A stretch of 64,000 bases of DNA from an uncultured Lachnospiraceae bacterium. Its GTDB lineage: Bacteria > Bacillota > Clostridia > Lachnospirales > Lachnospiraceae. The notes beneath the pieces were generated by a model, which saw only the letters and a list, made by a program, of their open reading frames with translations, did no database searches and was not told where the DNA came from. Made by a program: the position numbers and the translations under genes. The stretch covers positions 62,001 to 126,000 of the forward strand of contig CANRJM010000006.1 in assembly GCA_947630925.1 (NCBI GenBank), read 5' to 3'. Positions 8,640 through 17,437 of this stretch are shown here, in pieces (positions within the stretch are counted from its first letter, which is position 1; every line of letters starts with the position of its first letter).

Positions 8640-8912
8640 ATGAACAAAACAGAATTGGTTGCAGCAATCGCTGAAAAAGCAAGTCTTTCTAAGAAAGATT
8701 CTGAGAAGGCATTAAAGGCATTTATTGATGTTGTTTCTGATGAATTAAAGAAAGGTGAGAAGGTTCAGTTAGTTGGATTCGGTACTTTTGAAGTAATCGA
8801 GAGAGCTGCAAGAGAGGGAAGAAACCCATTGACAGGCGAGAAGATGCAGATTAAGGCTTCTAAGGCACCTAAGTTCAAAGCTGGTAAAGCTTTAAAGGAC
8901 GCGGTAAACTAG
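8640..8912 (+). CDS. hup: DNA-binding protein HU
   Basis: A 90-residue histone-like protein. It shows the complete HU pattern: [14 protein letters not shown], the GFGTFEV turn, the DNA-inserting arm with RNPLTGEKM around residues 61-69, and the basic end [16 protein letters not shown]. It bends and compacts DNA as a dimer. GAGGAGG lies before the ATG. It is flanked by its own promoter and terminator, so it is a single-gene unit set inside a block of sporulation and division genes. Confidence 0.96.
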   Translation: MNKTELVAAIAEKASLSKKDSEKALKAFIDVVSDELKKGEKVQLVGFGTFEVIERAAREGRNPLTGEKMQIKASKAPKFKAGKALKDAVN

Positions 8913-8935
8913 TAGCAGTTTTATGATGAGTGATT

Positions 8936-8968
8936 AGAGGTTGTAAGTGTACAACCTCTTTTCTTTTT
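8936..8968 (+). terminator. Intrinsic terminator after hup
   Basis: Ten-base perfect stem AGAGGTTGTA (8936-8945) with TACAACCTCT (8950-8959), four-base loop, followed by a T-rich run. Confidence 0.88.
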
Positions 8969-9011
8969 ATGAAATGGGAAGAAAAATATTGGGAAAAGGA
9001 GTAAGGACGGA

Positions 9012-9251
9012 ATGCGTTTAGATAAGTATTTGAAAGTATCCAGATTAATTAAAAGAAGACCCGTTGCGAATGAGGCCTGCGACGCAGGCAGGATTATGTT
9101 AAATGGAAAGGTTGCTAAGGCATCGTCTCAGGTTAAAATAGGAGATTGCATTGAGATTTCTTTTGGAGATAAACAGGTTCAGGTTGAAGTTTTAAATATT
9201 GAAGAGACTTGCAAAAAGGATGAAGCAAAAGAGATGTATAAGATGCTGTAA
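9012..9251 (+). CDS. rqcP: S4-domain RNA-binding protein RqcP (YabO/Hsp15-like)
   Basis: A 79-residue single S4 domain protein (MRLDKYLKVSRLIKRRPVAN, then DAGRIMLNGK). RqcP works with RqcH on stalled 50S subunits and is needed for C-terminal alanine tailing of stuck nascent chains. Position just upstream of yabP-yabQ-divIC is the Bacillus order. An AAGGACGGA site precedes the start. Another proposed ribosome-rescue factor gene, mutS2 (RqcU), lies at 47029-49413 in this window. Confidence 0.88.
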   Translation: MRLDKYLKVSRLIKRRPVANEACDAGRIMLNGKVAKASSQVKIGDCIEISFGDKQVQVEVLNIEETCKKDEAKEMYKML

Positions 9252-9315
9252 ATGAAAATATCAATATGATATTGGGACAGAGAAAATTTTTCAGTGCTAA
9301 ATGAGACAGCTTCCT

Positions 9316-9323
9316 CATATACT
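9316..9323 (+). promoter_or_regulatory. Possible sigma-E -10 element before yabP
   Basis: CATATACT differs at one base from the sigma-E -10 consensus CATACANT and would start a transcript about 45 bases before yabP. No good -35 match was found, so support is weak. In Bacillus yabP and yabQ belong to the sigma-E regulon. Confidence 0.25.
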
Positions 9324-9374
9324 AAAGTAGTTGCAGGACAGATTGCATGGAATGAGTATGGGAGGAAGTGTTTT

Positions 9375-9674
9375 ATGGAGGATAGAACCTATGATGATAA
9401 CCGCAGGGGCGGTGTGCATAAGGTGTACCTGAACGCCAGAAAGACAGCAGTTTTATCAGGAGTAAAGGATGTGTTATCTTTTGACGCCAAGGAAGTGTAT
9501 TTGGAGACGCAGCAGGGGATTCTTTTGATACGCGGAGATGAACTTCATGTGAACCGGCTTTCCCTGGAAAAAGGGGAAGTTGATGTAGATGGAAGGATTG
9601 ACAGTTTTGCCTATTCTGACCGAGAAGAAGTGCAGAAGAAGGCAGGTTCTTTTCTTGGGAGGATGTTTCAGTGA
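9375..9674 (+). CDS. yabP: Sporulation protein YabP
   Basis: A 99-residue protein starting at 9375 (MEDRTYDDNRRG), with GGAGG nine bases upstream. The core (RKTAVLSGVKDVLSFDAKEV, then GILLIRGDELHVNRLSLEKGEV) is the conserved YabP fold, related to YqfC. YabP is produced in the mother cell and needed for normal spore cortex formation; its biochemical role is not known. The last four bases overlap the GTG start of yabQ, indicating translational coupling. Confidence 0.9.
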   Translation: MEDRTYDDNRRGGVHKVYLNARKTAVLSGVKDVLSFDAKEVYLETQQGILLIRGDELHVNRLSLEKGEVDVDGRIDSFAYSDREEVQKKAGSFLGRMFQ

Positions 9675-10096
9675 CCGCCATCATCTTAGGACAGGTTCGG
9701 TTTGTTCTGGTTACCGCTTTTTGGGGAATGGTGTTAATGGCCGGATATGATATCTGGCGATTTTTGCGCTGGCTTTTTCCGCACTGCAAATTTGTCATTC
9801 TTGCGGAAGATATTATTTATTGGTGTATTATGTCAGTGCCTACCTATATTGTATTTTATATCTATAATGAGGGAGAAATCCGTTGGTATGGCGTACTGGC
9901 AATATTTTTAGGGGGTATTCTCTATGAAAAAGGGATCAGTTGGCATATTCGGCAATTTGGTTATCACCATTTGACAAAACCTAAAGATCAATTGCTGCAT
10001 TTTTTGCCGCGACTTTGGAAACGGCTGTTAAAACAAAAAAATAAGAAGAAAAAAATCAAAAATAGCGATTGCAAAAGAGAGGAAAATAGTATATAG
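9671..10096 (+). CDS. yabQ: Spore cortex biosynthesis membrane protein YabQ
   Basis: A 141-residue protein starting at a GTG that overlaps the yabP stop. It has about four hydrophobic membrane segments (residues ~5-25, ~40-60, ~68-85) with AFWGMVLMAGYDIWRFLRW typical of YabQ, and ends in a very basic tail (KQKNKKKKIK). YabQ is a mother-cell membrane protein required for cortex peptidoglycan. The order yabP-yabQ-divIC supports the name. Confidence 0.88.
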   Translation: MTAIILGQVRFVLVTAFWGMVLMAGYDIWRFLRWLFPHCKFVILAEDIIYWCIMSVPTYIVFYIYNEGEIRWYGVLAIFLGGILYEKGISWHIRQFGYHHLTKPKDQLLHFLPRLWKRLLKQKNKKKKIKNSDCKREENSI

Positions 10097-10246
10097 TAAA
10101 AGAACTAGGTAAAATGTCCGCAAAGCCTTATAAAATAAGGGACTGGGGCAGATTGGATGAACGGTTTTTAAAGCACAATATATAGTGGAAAATTGATAGG
10201 CATTATACGTTATATTGTAGTATTGCAGAAGAAGGCAGGTGAGATT

Positions 10247-10549
10247 TTGGCACGGAAACGACGTAAGAGATTGAGTAAGGCGACTATTCTGGGGGCGCTG
10301 CTTGTAACGCTGGTCCTATGTTCGACTTTACTGTACAAGCAGAATGTCATGCAGGCCAATGGAAAAGAATATGCGGAGCAACTGAAAGAGCTTGAGAAGA
10401 AAAGCAGGGAGTTGAAAAAGGAAAAAGAAGAACTCAAAGACTTTAAGGATTATGTAAAGACGGATGAGTACGTCGAGGAAGTGGCCAGAGAGAAGTTTGG
10501 TTTAGTTTATAAGGATGAGATTATATTTGAACCGGAAGATGAAAAATAA
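10247..10549 (+). CDS. divIC: Septum formation initiator, DivIC/FtsB family
   Basis: A 100-residue bitopic membrane protein. The TTG at 10247 is chosen because AGGTGA precedes it closely; the frame remains open further upstream. A short basic N-terminus (ARKRRKRLSK) is followed by one membrane helix (~10-30), then a Lys/Glu-rich coiled coil (~38-70) and the YVEEVAREKFGLVYKDEI motif common to DivIC/FtsB. It would act with FtsL and DivIB in the divisome. Its terminator overlaps the stop codon. Confidence 0.87.
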   Translation: MARKRRKRLSKATILGALLVTLVLCSTLLYKQNVMQANGKEYAEQLKELEKKSRELKKEKEELKDFKDYVKTDEYVEEVAREKFGLVYKDEIIFEPEDEK

Positions 10550-10584
10550 AACGTATCAGGAAAAAGATGCGTTTTATTTTTTTT
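10547..10584 (+). terminator. Intrinsic terminator after divIC
   Basis: TAAAACGTATC (10547-10557) pairs with GATGCGTTTTA (10566-10576, one G-U pair), followed by eight T residues. Confidence 0.88.
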
Positions 10585-10651
10585 GGAATATTTTTTGTTT
10601 TCTGACTTCGCAGGGGAGCGGAATTTTTGCAGGATGGAAAGGTGCTAAAAA

Positions 10652-10717
10652 AGTCGAATATTTTTTGGTACAAGCGTCTTTGATTTGACAAAATCTGCAA
10701 AATTAGTTTTCTATACT
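10652..10717 (+). promoter_or_regulatory. Spo0A-type promoter of spoIIE
   Basis: TTGACA (10685-10690) is separated by 21 bases from TATACT (10712-10717). Bacillus spoIIE and spoIIG have the same unusual spacing and depend on Spo0A~P bound at the -35. Two 0A-box-like heptamers fit: AGTCGAA (10652-10658) and, on the other strand, TTTGACA (10684-10690) overlapping the -35, each one mismatch from TGTCGAA or its complement. Function is inferred from this match. Confidence 0.65.
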
Positions 10718-10771
10718 TCTATGCTGCAACGCCTTATTGGGCGAATAGGATTATATAAGAGGTGGGACAAG

Positions 10772-13063
10772 ATGAAAACTATCCAGAAAAAGATGCTAAT
10801 TCAAATCATATTAGGTTTTTTATTGGGAAGAGTAGATTTGTATGGGATGAATCCGATCGGGATTGCATATTTTGCGGCGGGTTATACCGAAGAAGGCTCA
10901 AGGATTCCGGTTGGTATTAGCGTTATATTGGGAATGCTTACCGTTTTTCCAATAGAGAATGTATTGAGTAGTGGAATGGCAATGCTAGCAGTTATTTTTG
11001 CAGTGGATTTATTGGAAAAAAGAAATATTGCGGTACGGATGGGGCATGCTGCACTGCTGCTATGCGCTTCTGTCGGTGTGCTGACTTTTCTGCGGCTGTA
11101 TTTGATGCCGCATGACCGCCTGGATCTTTTCTTAGGACTGTTAGAAACCATTTTGGCTCTGGTGTCCACCAGAGTGCTATATGATGGCCTGCATTATTTA
11201 CTGCATGCCAGAAAGGGACAGAACCTGGGCAATGAAGAAGTCATCAGTTTGGTGCTTCTGGGAGGTTTTGCCGCATATGGAATACCAAATATAAAAATAG
11301 CAGATATGTCATTGCTTTTGGCGGCAATCTATTTTTTGGTACTGGTTATGGGATACTCCTATGGAACAGGCACCGGTGCAATTGCGGGCGCGATGGGAGG
11401 CTGTATCATGGTGGCGTGCGGTTGGGAAAATAATGTAATAGGCATGGTAGCGCTGATGGGAATTTGCGCCGGAATGCTTCGTTCCCAGGGAAAGCTGGTT
11501 CTATGCGGAACTTATTTTTTGGTTTCGGTCATGTTATGTTTTTTGATCCAAGAAGATACTATCCCGTTTGAAGAGATGGAAAGCGTTGCGCTTGCGGGAG
11601 GGATTTTTCTTGTTATCCCCGAAAGATGGATTGGAAAGATACAGATTCATGCAGGCGGCTGGGAAGATAACTGGGAAAGTGAAAGGCTGCAGCATTTAAT
11701 GCAGTATAAATTAAAGGATTTTGCAAAATCGTTTCAAAATCTTTCGGAGTCCCTGTCAAAAGAAGCAAAACTTGCAGCGCCAATCAACAATGGGGAAATG
11801 CGAAACATGATAGACGTTATGGCAAAGGAAGTGTGCGGCCGCTGTGAAAATTCAGAAAATTGCAGAGGGCAGATTGCCTTAAGACGTCCGGAGATGTTTG
11901 GCACGCTTGCTTTGGCACAGGAGCAGGGGCAGATTGTATTAGAACAAATGCCGGTTGATTTTATGAGGGAGTGTATCCATCAGGAACGATTCCTGTCCGA
12001 AGCCAATCAAAATATCCATTTGACAAATGTGCTTTTAGGGTTCCAAAATCGAATGCTGCAAAACCGGCAGGTTATTGCGGATCAGATGAAAGAGGTAGGC
12101 GATATTGTAAGCGATTTATCAGATAAGCTTCCCAGCGTACAGAAAGTTTCGCATGACCTGCAGGAAGAAATGGAGCGGGAACTGCGAAAAAAACGGGTAT
12201 TGTTGACGGATATTGCCTTTTATGAAAAATACGATGGAAGGTTAGAAATACATCTGCGCGGGCGTACATGGCGCGGACGCTATGTTACAACGAGAGAAGT
12301 GGGGGCGGTGATTGCTTCGGTACTCGACAAAAAACTGGTGCCGCGCGAAGAATGCCGAAAGGTCTTTCCGAGAGAAGAAGAAGACTTTGTATTTGAGGAA
12401 TGTGCCAAATTACGCGCTTCCACGGGGGTAAGCCGTGTGCCAAAGGCGGGAGAGGAAATTTCCGGAGATACCTTTTCCTGTATGTATTTGCCGAGCGGAG
12501 AACTTCTGGTTGCGTTATCGGACGGTATGGGCAGCGGCAAAGATGCCTGCGAAGAGAGTGAACAGGTTATTGACCTGCTGGAGCAGATGACAGAAGCGGG
12601 ATTTTCGGAAACTTCTGCATTAAGGCTGATTAATTCTATTTATATGACGAGAGAAGAAAACGGGGGATTTACAACAGCGGATATTATGGTGTTAAATCTG
12701 TACCGGCAAAACTGCCATTTTGTAAAATGCGGTGCAAGCACTACCTTTTTATTTCATCAGGAGGAAGTTGAGAAGATAGAAGGAGAGGCGCTTCCGATTG
12801 GCGTTATGAATAATATAGAGCCGTATATGAGAAAAACGGAGATATCTTCGGGAGATTATGTTATAATGATGACAGATGGCGTGGCAGACAGTTTTCTGTC
12901 AGAGGAGTTTGAATTAGAGGAGCTTATCTGGGGATATCTGGAAAGAAAAATAAGTCCGCAGGATATGTCAGACAGAATCTTAGAAGAGGCTGTTGCGCGT
13001 TGGAAGGGAGAACCGGATGACGACATGAGTGTTTTGGTAGTCAGATTGTACGAAAATGGTTAA
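10772..13063 (+). CDS. spoIIE: Stage II sporulation protein E (PP2C phosphatase)
   Basis: A 763-residue protein. The ATG at 10772 has AGGTGG six bases upstream. About ten membrane segments fill residues ~10-300, a central oligomerisation domain with a C-x2-C-x5-C cluster (CGRCENSENC) follows, and the C-terminal ~200 residues are a PP2C-type phosphatase with the metal-binding motifs SGDTFSC, ALSDGMGSGKDACEES and MTDGVADSF, ending EPDDDMSVLVV. SpoIIE sits at the polar septum and dephosphorylates SpoIIAA to switch on sigma-F in the forespore. It is followed by tilS as in Bacillus. Strong evidence that the organism sporulates or recently did. Confidence 0.96.
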   Translation: MKTIQKKMLIQIILGFLLGRVDLYGMNPIGIAYFAAGYTEEGSRIPVGISVILGMLTVFPIENVLSSGMAMLAVIFAVDLLEKRNIAVRMGHAALLLCASVGVLTFLRLYLMPHDRLDLFLGLLETILALVSTRVLYDGLHYLLHARKGQNLGNEEVISLVLLGGFAAYGIPNIKIADMSLLLAAIYFLVLVMGYSYGTGTGAIAGAMGGCIMVACGWENNVIGMVALMGICAGMLRSQGKLVLCGTYFLVSVMLCFLIQEDTIPFEEMESVALAGGIFLVIPERWIGKIQIHAGGWEDNWESERLQHLMQYKLKDFAKSFQNLSESLSKEAKLAAPINNGEMRNMIDVMAKEVCGRCENSENCRGQIALRRPEMFGTLALAQEQGQIVLEQMPVDFMRECIHQERFLSEANQNIHLTNVLLGFQNRMLQNRQVIADQMKEVGDIVSDLSDKLPSVQKVSHDLQEEMERELRKKRVLLTDIAFYEKYDGRLEIHLRGRTWRGRYVTTREVGAVIASVLDKKLVPREECRKVFPREEEDFVFEECAKLRASTGVSRVPKAGEEISGDTFSCMYLPSGELLVALSDGMGSGKDACEESEQVIDLLEQMTEAGFSETSALRLINSIYMTREENGGFTTADIMVLNLYRQNCHFVKCGASTTFLFHQEEVEKIEGEALPIGVMNNIEPYMRKTEISSGDYVIMMTDGVADSFLSEEFELEELIWGYLERKISPQDMSDRILEEAVARWKGEPDDDMSVLVVRLYENG

Positions 13064-13081
13064 GCATAAATGGAGATTAAA

Positions 13082-14560
13082 ATGAATTCTAACATTTACC
13101 AAAGAATTGAGATATATTGTGAGAAGCATAAACTATTTCAAAAGGGGGACGGAGTCATTGTAGGACTGTCCGGTGGAGCAGATTCTGTATTTCTGCTCTA
13201 TGCACTGACTATTCTCCGGGAAACATGGAACTTAAGGCTTCATGCCGTACATATCAATCATGGGATACGGGGGAGGGAGGCGCTTCGCGATCAGGAATAT
13301 TCCGTAGCGCTTGCCAAGAGACTGGGGGTTCCGTGTGAGGTATATCAGGCAGATATTCCGGATATGGTAAAACGGGAGCATTTGTCAGAGGAGGAAGCCG
13401 GCAGGAGATACCGTTACCATTGTTTTGAACAATGCAGAAAAGAGAAGGCGTGTACTTCTATTGCAGTAGCGCACCATCAGGAGGATCAGGCAGAAACTGT
13501 GCTTTTTCAGATGCTGCGGGGCAGCAGTCTCCGCGGGTTGGGCGGTATGCGTCCGAAGCGCGGCAATATTGTCCGTCCGCTTTTGGAAGTCAGCCGGCAG
13601 GAGATTGAACGGGAGTTGGCACGCATACAGATTTCCTATTGTCAGGATTCTACCAATCAGCAGGATATTTATGCGAGAAATATTTTGAGGCATCATGTAA
13701 TACCGTATTTGCAAGAGAAGATACAACCGGCGGCAACCGCGCATATTGCAGAGTGCGCAGCGCATTTGCAGGGGGTTATGGACTATATGGAGGAACAGGC
13801 GGAGAAGGCGTATTGTCAGATTGTCCGTAAAACAGAAGAAGGTTTGGCGTTTTCCGGCAATGCATTCACAGCCCTTCATCCGGCATTGCAAAGAGAACTG
13901 GCTGTAAAAATAATAGAAGAACTTGCCGGGAAGAGGAAAGATATTACAAAGGCGCATATACAGGCAGTATGCCGTCTGGCGCAGGGCGGCACAGGAAAAA
14001 AGCTGTCTCTTCCGTACGCAGTACAGGCAGAAAAATCCTATGACATGGTACTGTTTTTTCGAAAAGACGGGCAGCAGGATTTTGGCTTTCAGGGATTGGA
14101 AAAAGCGATTCCTGTCGTATGCGGACAGCCGTATCGGCTGATGGGGGTACAAGGGCGGCCTGTTACTGTTATTTTTGAGAAGAAGGAGAGGAAAAATTTA
14201 TTAGAAAACGAATTAAAAAACTACTGTACGAAATGTTTTGATTATGATAGAATGGTTACTATGCCAATATTGCGACGCCCTGCACAGGGGGATTATCTCT
14301 GGCTGGACAGTTCGGGGAAAAGAAAAAAGTTAAGCCGTCTTTTTATTGATGAAAAGATTCCGGCGAATCAGCGCAGGGAAACAATCGTGTTGGCAGAGGG
14401 AAGCCATATTTTATGGGTACCGTTATTGGATCGATGCAGTGCCTATTATTATGTTACCGGTAAGACGCAGGAGATTATGTGTGCCAGTCCGGTGCCACAG
14501 GATATCCAGGAGCAGGAAATACGGAAGAAAGGTGGACGTTATGAAAGAGGTCATACATGA
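13082..14560 (+). CDS. tilS: tRNA(Ile)-lysidine synthase
   Basis: A 492-residue cytoplasmic enzyme that attaches lysine to C34 of the AUA-reading tRNA-Ile. The start at 13082 has GGAG six bases upstream; a nearby ATG at 13070 lacks a site. The ATP-pyrophosphatase P-loop SGGADS is at residues 30-35, with HINHGIRG downstream and the family block HHQEDQAETVLFQMLRGSSLRGLGGM. The C-terminal TilS domain is present, so the length is full. The last 20 bases overlap hpt. Confidence 0.95.
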   Translation: MNSNIYQRIEIYCEKHKLFQKGDGVIVGLSGGADSVFLLYALTILRETWNLRLHAVHINHGIRGREALRDQEYSVALAKRLGVPCEVYQADIPDMVKREHLSEEEAGRRYRYHCFEQCRKEKACTSIAVAHHQEDQAETVLFQMLRGSSLRGLGGMRPKRGNIVRPLLEVSRQEIERELARIQISYCQDSTNQQDIYARNILRHHVIPYLQEKIQPAATAHIAECAAHLQGVMDYMEEQAEKAYCQIVRKTEEGLAFSGNAFTALHPALQRELAVKIIEELAGKRKDITKAHIQAVCRLAQGGTGKKLSLPYAVQAEKSYDMVLFFRKDGQQDFGFQGLEKAIPVVCGQPYRLMGVQGRPVTVIFEKKERKNLLENELKNYCTKCFDYDRMVTMPILRRPAQGDYLWLDSSGKRKKLSRLFIDEKIPANQRRETIVLAEGSHILWVPLLDRCSAYYYVTGKTQEIMCASPVPQDIQEQEIRKKGGRYERGHT

Positions 14561-15074
14561 AATGATTTCCGAAAAACAGATTGAGGAAAAAATTGAAGAG
14601 CTGGCAAAACAGCTCAATCGGGATTATGAGGGAAAAAGTTTACATCTGATTTGTATTTTAAAGGGCGGTGTTTTTTTCTTTACGGAACTTGCCAAAAAAA
14701 TCAAGGTACCGGTTACTGTTGATTTTATGGAAGCATCAAGTTATGGCAATGCAACTGTAAGTTCCGGCGAGTTAGCCATAGACAAGGATTTGGATGAGGT
14801 CATAATAGAAGGAAAGCATTGTTTGATCGTAGAGGATATTATTGATTCCGGCAATACGCTGAGTCTGGTAAAGAAAATGCTTATGGCAAGGAATCCGGCA
14901 AGTCTTAAGTGCTGCACATTGTTAGATAAACCCGATAGAAGGGAAGTTGAGATAGAGGTAGATTATAAAGGATTTATCATACCGGATCGTTTTGTGGTAG
15001 GATATGGATTGGATTATGCAGAAAAGTATCGAAATCTTTCTTATATAGGAAATTTGGAGTTTATAGAAGAATAA
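14541..15074 (+). CDS. hpt: Hypoxanthine phosphoribosyltransferase
   Basis: A 177-residue purine-salvage enzyme that makes IMP (and GMP) from hypoxanthine or guanine and PRPP. The ATG at 14541 is preceded by AAGGTGG five bases away and lies inside the end of tilS. The PRPP-binding loop VEDIIDSGNTL and the flexible loop with MEASSYGN are clear, and LKGGVFFF occupies the usual place. The tilS-hpt-ftsH order is the standard Firmicute one. Confidence 0.94.
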   Translation: MKEVIHEMISEKQIEEKIEELAKQLNRDYEGKSLHLICILKGGVFFFTELAKKIKVPVTVDFMEASSYGNATVSSGELAIDKDLDEVIIEGKHCLIVEDIIDSGNTLSLVKKMLMARNPASLKCCTLLDKPDRREVEIEVDYKGFIIPDRFVVGYGLDYAEKYRNLSYIGNLEFIEE

Positions 15075-15091
15075 TTTAAAGGAGATTTTTC

Positions 15092-17104
15092 ATGAAGAAA
15101 CAGATGAAAACAAACGGCATTGGATTTTATATTCTGATTCTTGCTATTATTTTTGCAGCAGTATATGCTTCCGGTATGTTTTCACAATCCTCTGGAAGCA
15201 ACTATAATCTTTCTACATTTATAGAGGATGTTAGGGATTCAAACGTAGAATCCGTAAAGATTCTTCAAAATGAGGAAGTGCCGACAGGGGAAGTAACAGC
15301 AGTCCTGAAGGGAAAGAAAAGGGTCAGTTTTTATGTGTCTGATGTCAAAGAGGTTGAACAGATTATATTAAATGATGAGCAGCTTTCTAAACATTATGAG
15401 GTACAGGATATACAAAAACCTTCATGGTTCCTGACGACCCTTCTGCCATATGGTTTGATTGCCATAGCTATTTTCTTTCTCATTTCTTTTATCTCAGCGC
15501 AATCTGCAGGAGCAGGCGGAAGCAATGCCAAGATGATGAATTTTGGCAAGAGCCGTGCGCAGAGAATTGATCCGGATGAACACACGAAACGTTTTCGTGA
15601 TGTAGCGGGACTAAAAGAGGAAAAGGAGGAGTTAGAGGAGATTGTAGATTTTCTGGCAAATCCACAGAAATATACGGGTGTTGGCGCGCGCATCCCAAAA
15701 GGAATCCTTCTGGTAGGACCTCCGGGTACCGGTAAGACACTTCTTGCCAAGGCGGTGGCAGGAGAAGCCGGCGTGCCGTTCTTTAGTTTGTCCGGTTCAG
15801 ATTTTGTAGAGATGTTTGTCGGCGTTGGCGCTTCGAGAGTAAGAGACATGTTTGCGGAGGCAAAGAAGAATGCGCCTTGTATTGTATTTATTGATGAAAT
15901 TGATGCGGTTGCAAGGAAGCGTGGTTCCGGATTGGGAGGCGGACATGATGAACGGGAACAGACCTTAAACCAGATGTTGGTTGAGATGGACGGTTTCGGA
16001 GTCAATGAAGGAATTATCGTAATGGCGGCGACAAATCGTGTTGATATTCTGGATCCTGCGATTCTCCGTCCGGGACGTTTTGACCGGCGGGTATCGGTTG
16101 GAAGACCGGATGTCCGTGGGCGAGAGGAGATTTTGGAAGTTCATGCAAAGGGGAAACCGTTGGGGGATGACGTTGATTTAAAAAGGATTGCGCAGACAAC
16201 GGTTGGTTTTACCGGCGCAGACCTTGAGAATCTGTTAAACGAGGCGGCCATTGTATGCGCCAAGGATAATAGGAAATATATTGAACAGGAAGATATCAGC
16301 AAATCCTTTATTAAAGTTGGTATCGGAAAAGAAAAGAAAAGTAAAATTATCTCAGAGAAGGATAAGAAGATTACGGCTTATCATGAAGCCGGTCATGCAA
16401 TTTTGTTCCATGTTCTGCCGGATGTGGGCCCGGTGCATATGGTATCGGTTATTCCGACAGGCAGTGGAGCGGCGGGTTATACCATGCCATTGCCGGAGCG
16501 GGATGAAATGTTTATGACAAAAGGAAAAATGATGCAGGATATTATTGCAAGTCTGGGTGGAAGAATTGCAGAGTCTCTTATTTTTGACGATATTACAACC
16601 GGAGCTTCTCAGGATATTAAGCAGGCTACGTCAACGGCCAAGGATATGGTTACAAAGTATGGTTTTTCCGATGCGCTGGGCATGATTAATTATGCAGATG
16701 AAGCAGAAGTGTTTATAGGCCGTGATTACGGTCATACAAGCCGCGGATATAGCGAAGAGGTTGCAAAGACGATTGACAGTGAGGTCAAGAAGATTATCGA
16801 TCATGCCTATTCGGAGGCAAAAAGAATTTTAGAAGAGCATATGGACATTCTTCATACCTGTGCAGAACTGCTGATGGAAAAAGAGCGGATTGACCGTGCG
16901 GAATTTGAAGCGCTTTTCGGAGAGACAGCGGAAACGGAAGAATTGCCGCAGGAGGAGCTTTCACAGGAGAACCTTCCGGGCGGGGAAAGAAAGGAAAACG
17001 AGGAAGTTCATAAAGAAGGCGCCGAAGAAGATATCAATGAAGAAAACGTTAATCAAGAAAAACCCCATGAGGGAACTTCTCAAAAGAATTTCCCATCGGA
17101 ATAG
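15092..17104 (+). CDS. ftsH: ATP-dependent zinc metalloprotease FtsH
   Basis: A 670-residue membrane-bound AAA protease that degrades damaged membrane and regulatory proteins. TM1 is at ~10-28 and TM2 at ~115-137. Walker A GPPGTGKT is at 209-216, Walker B is VFIDEIDA, the second region of homology contains [20 protein letters not shown], and the zinc site HEAGH is at 431-435. The last ~60 residues are an acidic Glu/Gln-rich tail without family match, unusual but probably only a linker. AAAGGAG precedes the ATG. Confidence 0.97.
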   Translation: MKKQMKTNGIGFYILILAIIFAAVYASGMFSQSSGSNYNLSTFIEDVRDSNVESVKILQNEEVPTGEVTAVLKGKKRVSFYVSDVKEVEQIILNDEQLSKHYEVQDIQKPSWFLTTLLPYGLIAIAIFFLISFISAQSAGAGGSNAKMMNFGKSRAQRIDPDEHTKRFRDVAGLKEEKEELEEIVDFLANPQKYTGVGARIPKGILLVGPPGTGKTLLAKAVAGEAGVPFFSLSGSDFVEMFVGVGASRVRDMFAEAKKNAPCIVFIDEIDAVARKRGSGLGGGHDEREQTLNQMLVEMDGFGVNEGIIVMAATNRVDILDPAILRPGRFDRRVSVGRPDVRGREEILEVHAKGKPLGDDVDLKRIAQTTVGFTGADLENLLNEAAIVCAKDNRKYIEQEDISKSFIKVGIGKEKKSKIISEKDKKITAYHEAGHAILFHVLPDVGPVHMVSVIPTGSGAAGYTMPLPERDEMFMTKGKMMQDIIASLGGRIAESLIFDDITTGASQDIKQATSTAKDMVTKYGFSDALGMINYADEAEVFIGRDYGHTSRGYSEEVAKTIDSEVKKIIDHAYSEAKRILEEHMDILHTCAELLMEKERIDRAEFEALFGETAETEELPQEELSQENLPGGERKENEEVHKEGAEEDINEENVNQEKPHEGTSQKNFPSE

Positions 17105-17284
17105 ATGGCAAAAGAGATATGTTTCAGGGGGATACGGGGGCGTGAAAGAAAAAACGGCGAAGGGCGGAAAAATTTTGTTCAATTTTGAAACGAGATTCGT
17201 CATTTCTTTCCGGATGCGGTGTCAGAATGCACAAAAACTAATAGGAAAAAAAAATAGTTTTGTGCACACTTTAATTGCGTGCAC

Positions 17285-17397
17285 TGCTATACTAACCATT
17301 GTAAACCCCAATACATTTATATAATTTTTTGCTACACCCCATAAGTAACAAAAATACCTTCTCCAAAAGAGGAATTGCTTTTGCAGTTCCTCTTTTG
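17285..17397 (+). ncRNA. Candidate small RNA or leader upstream of the M15 peptidase gene
   Basis: The 333-base gap after ftsH contains an extended -10 (TGCTATACT, 17285-17293) and, about 70 bases further, an 11-bp hairpin followed by T residues. This would make a ~100-base transcript starting near 17300. No frame here looks coding. It may be a free small RNA or an attenuator for the downstream gene. The rest of the gap (17105-17284) shows nothing recognisable. Confidence 0.35.
17364..17397 (+). terminator. Intrinsic terminator hairpin
   Basis: CAAAAGAGGAA (17364-17374) pairs with TTCCTCTTTTG (17387-17397); the T-run is inside the 3' arm. It could end ftsH read-through or the candidate small RNA. 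Confidence 0.7.
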
Positions 17398-17437
17398 CAT
17401 TGTCTAAATTACCGGAATATAGAAAGGAAATGAAATT

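Noticed and set aside
10123-10145. Short palindrome CCTTAT...ATAAGG before divIC
   Set aside because: Short and AT-rich; likely chance without conservation data.
13385-14152. Long minus-strand frame of 255 codons inside tilS
   Set aside because: It is antisense to a complete tilS with all motifs; no ribosome site and the translation has no family pattern.
15394-16005. Minus-strand frame of 203 codons inside ftsH
   Set aside because: Antisense shadow of the AAA domain of ftsH.
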